Assembly: GCA_002712945.1 (NCBI GenBank)
Contig: PAVA01000041.1
Location: forward strand, 1 to 12,507
DNA from: Citromicrobium sp.
GTDB taxonomy: Bacteria; Pseudomonadota; Alphaproteobacteria; Sphingomonadales; Sphingomonadaceae
Direction of reading: 5' to 3'
DNA length: 12,507 nucleotides
Positions within the stretch are counted from its first letter, which is position 1. Every line of letters starts with the position of its first letter. Below are positions 10,101 through 12,507 of this stretch, piece after piece. Below the pieces are notes generated by a model that did no database searches, was not told the origin of the DNA, and saw nothing but the letters and a program-made list of their open reading frames with translations. A program made the position numbers and the translations under genes.

Positions 10101-10904
10101 GTCGCAGACGATCCCGAGAAGGTGCGGGGGTGCATTGCCGCCCTTCCGGCAGACCAGGATCTCGAGTGGCGCTGGGAGGGCGACAGCCTCGCCTGGACGC
10201 CGGTCGGCGCCGTCAGTGACACCGATCCTGGGGAGCAATCGCTGGACGCAGCGCTTGAGATGCTTGCGAGCAACGAGGACGTCGAGGTGCTCGAAACCAT
10301 CGACGCCGGACAGCGCGTCTGCTGGGTGATCCCCGGTGCAGACCGCGCGGAGCTCCATCAGGGCGTCGCCGATGAGGAGGTCGGGCTCACCGCCACGGAT
10401 CTCAGCGAAGGCGGACGGCCGGTGCAGGTCCGGAGAGGTGAGGGGCGGCTCGATGTGCCCGCTGGCGACCTGGTCGTCATCTCGGACCGCGAGTGCGAAC
10501 AGCGGCTGGACGACAGGTTGCGAGAGTTCAGTGGCACCCCGGGTGACCTCCTCGAGGCTCAGCGGGCCGTTGCCGAGGAGGCCGTGATGAGCGGCCGCTA
10601 CCGCGAGGCGGCCTGGGCACTTCTCCTCTGCGAGACACTGACCGCGCGCCTTCATCCCGTGCAGCAGGCGATCGACACGGCCCCCGACGCGGGCTACACC
10701 ATCCGCCTGGAGCAGGGGCAGATCAGTCTGTGCAATCACGCCGGCGGCGCCGTGGCGAGCTTTCAGGATGCGGCGGCGGCGCAGGACTTCGTGCGCCGCG
10801 GCGCACCCGGCGCGCCCGAACAGGAGGCGACGGTGCCAGAGCCCACGCCCGAGCCCGCGCCCGAACAGGAGGTGGAGCCCCCGCAGCGATCGCTGGCAAT
10901 TTAG
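1188..10904 (+). CDS. Giant TOPRIM primase-like polyvalent protein, 3238 aa
   Basis: Seen: one uninterrupted frame with a strong RBS. Residues 10-90 are beta-rich, possibly OB-like. A Pro/Ala linker (about 330-360) precedes module A (376-496), and a second one (about 503-540) follows it. Residues 541-660 resemble the region before the catalytic part of plasmid primases. A charged helix (about 668-705) leads into the TOPRIM domain: YLVKKG at 721-726, GEG with E823, AVADND-type acidic motif at D869/D871, and DIND at 912-915. Then come an acidic linker (about 1022-1062), module B (1071-1192), long helical regions, an acidic linker (about 1717-1750), a SAP-like motif (2209-2240), an SH3-like beta segment (2705-2735), a small beta-beta-alpha unit (3170-3204) and a Pro/Glu tail. 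Known: TOPRIM primases of the RP4 TraC type make RNA primers on transferred strands and can travel with the DNA. Inferred: a similar cytoplasmic role. No CHC2 zinc finger, Walker A helicase motif, methylase or ArdC metalloprotease motif was found. The primase call is good; about 2300 residues remain unassigned. Confidence 0.95.
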   Translation: MADNGNRHPWLIGRVLSVDEAKGYLTVVEHRTGAEIVIAGGRRPDNWAHRALGDSRRPAGPGAVLAIYGATKAGRSDSFYVAEHGAVLATADEGAQITVVPSLLKLNQAKDKDRQYLEARVLDAQGHRIQGAGVRDAVMAALAQDDGLAIPAARRGFILRTVVREDTAEPSTPYATRSASFFGRQGQSPDAIWAYHSQAKGRDGRQRIQAFLDHARKTLSRPGVSGYVEAVGFSVAFVDAPQRYLSNLSSRSNFSLKDADGRTIDAYSLCAVVVAPDSRGRPSLRRVQPLPKAERQVHRDGLLGSHLPGATFPTRVDLSQAPVPNQLLDAAPRPAPSAGAAPSAPARPRAPAVGATARPLRIEDQLNPRTRRPSSFTIIGSAAALATYRERITGAAPGMRPLELAGGSGYNFPVAVRSAVSANLSDLLGTPPLYVNTEQHRTGEVCVVRGRLDIVALRQQVEKAIPGYEATFDPTLDGIAFPAEHLIRLNAQLARINHPLPLAAPVPQPAPAPQAAPERAPMAPEQPAGGEASRPAPPPRLSFYGWMEREFGGNPRSVVDRYASEFMAEAEAAGIDGADALAKLDFAGPRAGAPKIKCRPISRKDAGSVVMFPYWHEKRDEQGQRMIWVRVTFLNAHSFRGQKFEFDPYEQCHADYQQQRGLPHDEDVAARAAAEREARLAARAEEAAKERAKELADKRQSLLRWHDRYTRLPAAEGDAPYLVKKGITAIAGKTRGDGRPVFDLRVGSDEQRGPYLIAPLTDGHGNWLGAQQIFDTPWTEDDGRSINKKTIFGSQFEDESGEPTGAHLQCGELENGSQVFIGEGVADIATIWLTTGRPAVGATGTANLAHVARRLREQLPSSRLVIVADNDGYDPGKGNPGVFAALNAAFTHQVDYVVPDFKGLPRGDRPTDINDLHQLAGADTVRDQLARPRPAPASALDHATLAVRVVGLRHIGTWLDDRVAELTQAEDAPAEEAVLRPILRSAIDAYGVQALNETLGETRPTVSRLLTELRVEAMAADARPAQATPEAAAEPEEEERSPASTLEPEAAPDAGHPVTVAVETGATGKKYTAVRYRGEDAAVVADIEQTLDRLQNRRLPFNATLNAWVLPAPLMNRARCYLHRYTGAAPLYIGSAASHRFIMGDFSDSDLRRKVQRALRFVDAPYVSGVGGFRIETPEHLPYIEQALLPLLRPDAGDGQALATDIEPPQNAPEVVAAARAFNVTTDALFRANSWLNFVPEAGVVRQDDYAFAAAYAAATSNLNEAISDPAARHQAAMDGALRLIRQLADRPKASEALGEAAVDRLHTLGRHITILRDLEAGADDAPDGALAEALEQTGRRFGLHLEDTRLLVSGADDRAELRARQTGTRALLGRARVQQASGTEVVQVLSAIDPAEVATPEGTPAKEEEVKALVYRMEDQVREGLWFPESAPTAILRADGSTSSAAAAEVEAARRGGVRIALWRAPLSMATDQALTVREVSENYRLTALHLVRQQELERIVDPDAAAIAATLRDGKAIDDHIRIDDNAERRLDKLAQLIAFGIQQRMTEDEIFEHLVLGADSPYRDPMRPGELAPQLQQDFRYASASRRYPAITRIHSIGQLYDLLYDKVSEQRIQQLREHIDFFLRDPSGERGRTFKTFYKFWRDPDYYGPLPADAPRNPYGTEDWSSNEALKRDLALHTPYRDHEDKDAGSLVAMFEAMEEASRNDMPASLSLFDEPEPDAPVADEAAAGVEEDAGPAATEPAVCEDILEETRDEKSARLMAFRHGDAALYEVRLDHSVRGGALTDLQCFIYHRESAEQLYGVALHRNLATARDLSERLAADADVVERYQAGFRDVLLVKISEPGETPLFAVTNAVRGEQGEVALETDSLWVDQDAARGRYTEITGGLKAGPARAPTESQAERSQEKAIARLFRDHLKAGTAPDKVLDALRAQPGLKLPETRIELMRGLYENWLRTENPEAYKAAMGVTEPTGITGQGLPGPARATGTPQRLDALMALVERYVDACESYSEFYADLWQAGGAAAEENPYRNPETGELQRASAIDDLRGLGYSQLRDLYEARFREIHHRRSDDLDLARQGGFVPAAVEQEAPLQVQFAALAAIADVDTASRSTEHDFEAFAASDDAALIFHPILAEDLASVEPETLAARYETPALQLLADIHGIQVAPAQDLERDPEACLAAAREIVEQHRLREELLALDESEVATLDRESMASALERLGLPAGGTPDALAARLRRNIERVRHLSDLRRVQGAFLCACLAREAQGNTLTRQQRADVERICSSDERHRELLREIRGRSEDQRRLEALRDGLRRVAIARSVGEQVGDDRAQPLTVAGARESADLRPFKDRSTGEADLGAQLKYEYGALAPIKLADDELPAHITYHGRRGRKVLAVPLALSADLQARHGLYPINAAASAALLEADAEWLMASRGSLTFHSPTTGEITVVLPAPAGGVTVSSYSHGELQSTRRRPSLGAALAADAVTLGDPADSDRLIRDHAADLAASNPLVVAARQLLGRAASIPSDDAVSLLEEAEQLPALEDVLLRHDDKDPAARLERALESVAVLQARYATAEMIGLASDVDREGLDAFLTRCEEAAATPAQGDRPKRPFTPLFADTLAVASERYRAFVAGELPTEERAAIEEELARVPQEAGDPAQDFQSAHRYLVERRLEDGSEAARRVAEQDYPELVDPLPTADSPEVAMPRKGMLVYAEVAGKPLLGRVCEVSEQALHIDTSRNALATSEALTREHQRRLFDQNGAPLFGMSEEAFRATDAARRAPGSHFRIQPVDQAGLEALGELPLEELQDLVRYVNGDPEQDRADLLEEYALRWNASEAFAGQNVGDVVESHLAEELSGLCKSLQIDAGSEAEQAAALVAWAEETIEHSAAYCARRNWEITERLAESYGLAGEPGTPAAPVAVPLSAPRQVIAEAGTLKGLLAPYETARELAAATAAERLPVRATAYAALAAVADDPEKVRGCIAALPADQDLEWRWEGDSLAWTPVGAVSDTDPGEQSLDAALEMLASNEDVEVLETIDAGQRVCWVIPGADRAELHQGVADEEVGLTATDLSEGGRPVQVRRGEGRLDVPAGDLVVISDRECEQRLDDRLREFSGTPGDLLEAQRAVAEEAVMSGRYREAAWALLLCETLTARLHPVQQAIDTAPDAGYTIRLEQGQISLCNHAGGAVASFQDAAAAQDFVRRGAPGAPEQEATVPEPTPEPAPEQEVEPPQRSLAI
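2313..2675 (+). repeat. Module A, first copy of a ~120-aa duplicated domain
   Basis: Residues 376-496 of the giant protein. It reads as two halves of about 60 and 53 residues joined at PPLYV (431-435). Each half runs strand, helix, short strand, strand, helix, with a small aromatic or Gly turn before the last strand and Pro at the start of the last helix (YNFPVAV, IAFPAEHL). Module B at residues 1071-1192 has the same length, the same order and the same PLY hinge. The copies have diverged far at DNA level. The fold order recalls the HARP domain of SMARCAL1-type proteins, which is only a suggestion. Confidence 0.5.
3300..3980 (+). other. TOPRIM primase domain inside the giant gene
   Basis: This segment encodes residues 705-931. 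It starts with Trp705 and the motif PYLVKKG (720-726), typical of the start of the catalytic region in TraC-like and P4-like primases. A 'core strand' segment with the sense 'give plain nucleotide data, use it, print dose' is absent; instead there is the usual PLTDGHGNWLGAQ-type strand pair before the TOPRIM fold. The metal-binding residues are in place: Glu823 in IGEGVADIA, and Asp869 and Asp871 in VADNDGYD, followed by Lys877 and Gly-rich turns. Asp912-Ile-Asn-Asp915 closes the domain, as in many plasmid primases. All acidic residues needed for catalysis appear intact, so an active enzyme is likely. Confidence 0.88.
4398..4763 (+). repeat. Module B, second copy of the ~120-aa duplicated domain
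   Basis: Residues 1071-1192 of the giant protein, separated from the primase domain by an acidic Ala/Pro/Glu linker (about 1022-1062). The first half (1071-1133) ends with APLYI, matching PPLYV of module A. The second half (1141-1192) aligns with the second half of module A through the pattern hydrophobic-G-x(3)-D-x-x-x-L-R-x-x-V, a Gly-Phe strand and a final P-E-x-L helix. The first half contains a Trp in an AWVLP strand where module A has YNFPV. Function unknown; placement on both sides of a primase suggests nucleic acid binding (inference). Confidence 0.5.
6051..6221 (+). repeat. NPY-motif segment, copy 1 in the giant protein
   Basis: Residues 1622-1678. Pattern: a helix, then FYKFW (aromatic pair plus Trp), a loop of about 15 residues, RNPYG (N1661), another loop, and a helix ending in RDL. 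A similar order occurs at residues 1999-2049. Function is unknown; reported as an internal similarity judged by eye. Confidence 0.35.
7182..7334 (+). repeat. NPY-motif segment, copy 2 in the giant protein
   Basis: Residues 1999-2049. It has a helix, then FYADLW, a loop, ENPYRNPETGEL (N2030) and a helix ending in DDL, matching the order of residues 1622-1678. A further related short motif, DSPYRDP, is at residues 1562-1568. These could be repeated structural units of one domain family. Confidence 0.35.
7812..7907 (+). other. SAP-like motif inside the giant gene
   Basis: Residues 2209-2240 read as helix, then LGLPAGGTPDALAARL, a pattern close to the SAP motif (hydrophobic helix, L-G-L-P-x-x-G-x-x-x-x-L-x-x-R-L helix). 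SAP motifs of about 35 residues bind DNA in many nuclear and bacterial proteins. Here it would give the giant protein a second DNA contact far from its primase. The usual Lys after the Gly is replaced (GGTPDAL), so this is only a moderate match. Confidence 0.4.
10812..10872 (+). repeat. 16-bp direct repeat in the 3' end of the giant gene
   Basis: The 16 bases GCGCCCGAACAGGAGG occur at 10812-10827 and again at 10857-10872. They are 45 bases apart, so they stay in frame and both encode APEQE in the Pro/Glu-rich tail (residues about 3208-3232). This looks like recent in-frame expansion of a flexible tail, not a protein-binding site. Confidence 0.8.
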
Positions 10905-10970
10905 GGAGAAAAAGCTGAAAAAGCGGAGATTCCGCTTGCGGTCGGGCTGTCCCGCGTACAACTTCGACGT
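10905..10970 (+). promoter_or_regulatory. Intergenic region with hairpin and direct repeat
   Basis: This 66-base gap is the largest in the window and is poorer in G+C than the genes around it. It holds GAAAAAGC twice (10908-10915 and 10917-10924, nine-base period) and a perfect inverted repeat, AAGCGGA-GAT-TCCGCTT (10921-10937). No T-tract follows the hairpin on the + strand, so it is not a normal + strand terminator. Read from the minus strand, the hairpin is followed by T-rich sequence. A weak promoter-like pair (TTGCGG at 10936, TACAAC at 10957, 15-base spacer) is seen but is poor. The region may separate expression of the giant gene from the three genes after it. Confidence 0.4.
10921..10937 (-). 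terminator. Possible minus-strand intrinsic terminator hairpin
   Basis: The seven-base stem AAGCGGA/TCCGCTT with a three-base loop is followed, reading leftward on the minus strand, by TTTCAGCTTTTTC. This has the shape of an intrinsic terminator for antisense transcription entering the giant gene. The stem is short and the T-run interrupted, and no minus-strand gene is seen, so confidence is low. It could equally act as a structure in the leader of the downstream gene. Confidence 0.25.
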
Positions 10971-11606
10971 ATGTCAGAAGCCAGTGCCAAACAGCGTCGC
11001 CGCGTCGTGATCTACCCGGGGCTCGACAAGTGCCCCGTGTGCGGCGCGGATCTTCGCATCGAAGCCGCCGGCTCACCGCGGCAAACCGCGTGCGTGCAGT
11101 GCCCGTATCTCGAGGCACCCGGTAGCGCCCATCTGCTGTCCCTGGTCGCTCGGAGTATTCGCAGCCAGCTAGCAGACGCCGGCCCAGAAGAAATCACCTA
11201 CCGAGACGAACCCACCGACGCGCACCATGTCGCGTGCCCGAATGGCCTGCTGCCCATCGTCAGCGAATACGTCAACGCCCAGCTTGGCGCCCTTGGACTG
11301 CTCGAGCCCGGTGAAGGAATCTGCACGATTGAGGATACGAACGGCCTGCTGCAGAAGCGCTCCGTGCTGGGCTCCGCACAAGCAGTCCAGTACGCGCCGC
11401 TTCTGGTAGTGATGCATCTGGCGGCAATCGACCAGGCGATGACAGTCTCGGCGCTGCTCTCCCCTGGGCGGAAACGTCTCCGGGTCGAAACCCTCTACAC
11501 CCCGGCAGGGGCGCCATCCAGCGATGCCCTGTCGACCCTCAACCGCCGTGATCTGGCGCCACTGGTGGCCCAGGCGGCAAAACAGATGGCGGAGCCAGCG
11601 CAGTGA
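10971..11606 (+). CDS. Zinc-ribbon protein of unknown function, 211 aa
   Basis: Seen: a basic N-terminus, then a four-cysteine zinc ribbon, CPVC at residues 21-24 and CVQC at 41-44 (CX2C-X16-CX2C). The remaining 165 residues are mainly helical, with a moderately hydrophobic stretch (about 140-158) too polar for a confident membrane helix. A further Cys (about 89) and His pair (HH, about 85) lie outside the ribbon. Known: such ribbons bind DNA, RNA or protein. Inferred: a cytoplasmic nucleic-acid-related accessory factor, possibly supplying the zinc element the giant primase lacks. Start: ATG 10971 is the first Met after the giant gene, but no clear Shine-Dalgarno precedes it; GTG 11007 is an alternative just before the ribbon. 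Its stop overlaps the next gene by four bases, so the two are probably coupled. The family is not recognised. Confidence 0.88.
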   Translation: MSEASAKQRRRVVIYPGLDKCPVCGADLRIEAAGSPRQTACVQCPYLEAPGSAHLLSLVARSIRSQLADAGPEEITYRDEPTDAHHVACPNGLLPIVSEYVNAQLGALGLLEPGEGICTIEDTNGLLQKRSVLGSAQAVQYAPLLVVMHLAAIDQAMTVSALLSPGRKRLRVETLYTPAGAPSSDALSTLNRRDLAPLVAQAAKQMAEPAQ

Positions 11607-12364
11607 GCAGTGCCCAACAGGTCATCCGGCGGTATACCCGCGGGCGCGAGGAGCGTCCCGGCGGAGGTCTAGCCAACGGCGTACAGACGCTTGGCGCCTT
11701 CTTCGCCCACTCCATTGCCACAGGGCGCCGCGCCCTTCGAGCGGATGTCGAGCATGCCCTGCGGAACGCACGGGAGCTACGCATTAGTGTCTACGCTCGC
11801 ATAGCGGAGCGTGGCATCGATCCAGATCCCGTGGAAGCCGCCTCTATCAACGCGCTCGTCAATGCGGTGGCGATCGAGGCGGCGGAAAACCAGCGAGAGC
11901 TGGATGAGGACACGCCCCACGTCATCGTCGACGCGCTGCTCAGTACCGGGGTATGCGGGGAAACACTCGTGAATAGCGAGATGCTGCTCGGCAGCCTGGA
12001 GGTCGCCTTTGACGTCCATCTGGCCGCCGGGATGATGGCACCGCTACTCCAGCGCACGGAAACAGCGGACCTGAAGATGCTCGTGATCGACGGTATCGCG
12101 CTGGCCCACAGCCATGTCGAGGCCGCCATCGAACAACTCGCGCATCCCGACAGCGAGAGCGACACCGAGGCGGGCAGGAACGAGCTGCGCTACGCATTGC
12201 GACTCGCCGCTGCGGAGCTTTACCCCGCGGCGCTGAAAACGGCGCTCAGCAATGGCGATGCGGCCCAGGCAGGGCCGGAGTTCAGCGCGGCCTTTGAGGC
12301 CCTCGTCGAGGCCGTGATCGTTGGCGCCAACGAGCCGCAGGGGGCGGGCGGCAGCGATGGCTAG
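11603..12364 (+). CDS. Hypothetical helical protein, 253 aa
   Basis: The GTG start at 11603 overlaps the TGA of the upstream gene (GTGA, 11603-11606), and GGAG at 11591-11594 sits eight bases before it, so this start is well supported and translation is likely coupled. The protein is almost wholly alpha-helical by composition, with a basic N-terminus, several Ala/Leu-rich amphipathic helices and an acidic Ser/Asp/Glu loop near residues 186-196. The C-terminal tail is Gly/Ser-rich. No zinc site, Walker motif, signal peptide or clear membrane segment is seen. I do not recognise the family. Context between a zinc-ribbon protein and another small protein, downstream of a giant primase-like gene, suggests an accessory role for the mobile element, but that rests on position alone. 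Confidence 0.9.
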   Translation: MSSAQQVIRRYTRGREERPGGGLANGVQTLGAFFAHSIATGRRALRADVEHALRNARELRISVYARIAERGIDPDPVEAASINALVNAVAIEAAENQRELDEDTPHVIVDALLSTGVCGETLVNSEMLLGSLEVAFDVHLAAGMMAPLLQRTETADLKMLVIDGIALAHSHVEAAIEQLAHPDSESDTEAGRNELRYALRLAAAELYPAALKTALSNGDAAQAGPEFSAAFEALVEAVIVGANEPQGAGGSDG

Positions 12365-12507
12365 GCGGGAGACGTACGACGTAACCGGCACATGGGAGAC
12401 GCCGCAAGGCAGCACCGAGCCATTCCACCTCCGGGTCAAGGCCTCGACCGAAAAGCAGGCCAGGGACAAGGCCTGGCGCAAGCTGGCGGCGCAACAGACC
12501 CGAGCAG
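12357..12507 (+). CDS. Start of a small hypothetical protein, 3' end cut off
   Basis: An ATG at 12357 opens a frame running to the right edge with 50 codons visible and no stop. It overlaps the TAG of the upstream gene by eight bases, with GGGGGCGGGCGG just upstream as a likely ribosome site, so coupling is probable. The visible part is MARRETYDVTGTWETP, then a second strand (FHLRVKAS) and an amphipathic, Lys/Arg/Ala-rich helix (TEKQARDKAWRKLAA). This beta-beta-alpha order is common in small domains with a T-x-x-x-A-x-x-K-A helix start. Length and function cannot be told. Codon bias matches the neighbours, so it is probably real. Confidence 0.75.
   Translation, partial: MARRETYDVTGTWETPQGSTEPFHLRVKASTEKQARDKAWRKLAAQQTRA

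Noticed and set aside
8319..10961. Minus-strand open frame of 880 codons
   Set aside because: It lies fully opposite the giant gene, has Arg/Gly/Ala/His-rich composition typical of antisense frames in G+C-rich DNA, and shows no motif or ribosome site.
10936..10962. Sigma-70 promoter TTGCGG / TACAAC
   Set aside because: Only 3/6 and 4/6 matches with a short 15-base spacer; too weak to list as a promoter.
10902..10973. Stop-codon readthrough joining the giant gene to the zinc-ribbon gene
   Set aside because: Both genes share a frame and only one TAG separates them, but the 22 codons between have about 45% G/C at third positions, far below the genes, so the gap is not coding.

Overview
This is a G+C-rich window (roughly two thirds G+C by eye, with strongly G/C-biased third codon positions). 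Every gene reads left to right on the + strand. Codon bias, many acidic surface residues and the gene types suggest a proteobacterium, perhaps a halophilic or alkaliphilic gammaproteobacterium; that placement is a guess, as nothing in the window fixes the taxon. The content looks like the DNA-processing part of a large plasmid or integrative conjugative element. No relaxase, type IV secretion gene, integrase, tRNA, rRNA, IS element or CRISPR array is visible. No encoded protein shows a signal peptide or clear transmembrane helix, so all products are expected to be cytoplasmic.

Layout: (1) 9-1163, a 384-residue protein of unknown function whose reading frame is still open at the left edge. (2) 1188-10904, a single gene of 9.7 kb (3238 codons) filling almost 80% of the window. 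It encodes a giant multidomain protein whose one confidently recognised part is a TraC-like TOPRIM primase domain (about residues 705-931). The rest has no catalytic motif I recognise. It does contain several internal similarities: two copies of a module of about 120 residues on either side of the primase (376-496 and 1071-1192), a repeated segment carrying an NPY motif (1622-1678 and 1999-2049), a SAP-like helix-turn-helix motif near 2209-2240, and Pro/Ala or acidic linkers between globular blocks. This fits the 'polyvalent protein' architecture known from conjugative elements and large phages. (3) 10905-10970, a short, relatively A-rich intergenic stretch with a perfect hairpin and an 8-bp direct repeat. 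(4) 10971-11606, a 211-residue protein with an N-terminal four-cysteine zinc ribbon. (5) 11603-12364, a 253-residue helical protein overlapping its predecessor by four bases. (6) 12357 to the right edge, the start of a further small protein, overlapping its predecessor by eight bases.

The last three genes are translationally coupled and probably form one operon. The first two genes are separated by only 24 bases and are probably co-transcribed too. Working idea (inference): the giant protein is carried with the element and primes or protects the incoming strand, and the flanking small proteins assist it. The most unusual object is the giant protein itself: about 2300 residues downstream of its primase domain are unassigned, and it has the duplicated modules around the primase and no helicase or zinc-finger partner domain of its own.
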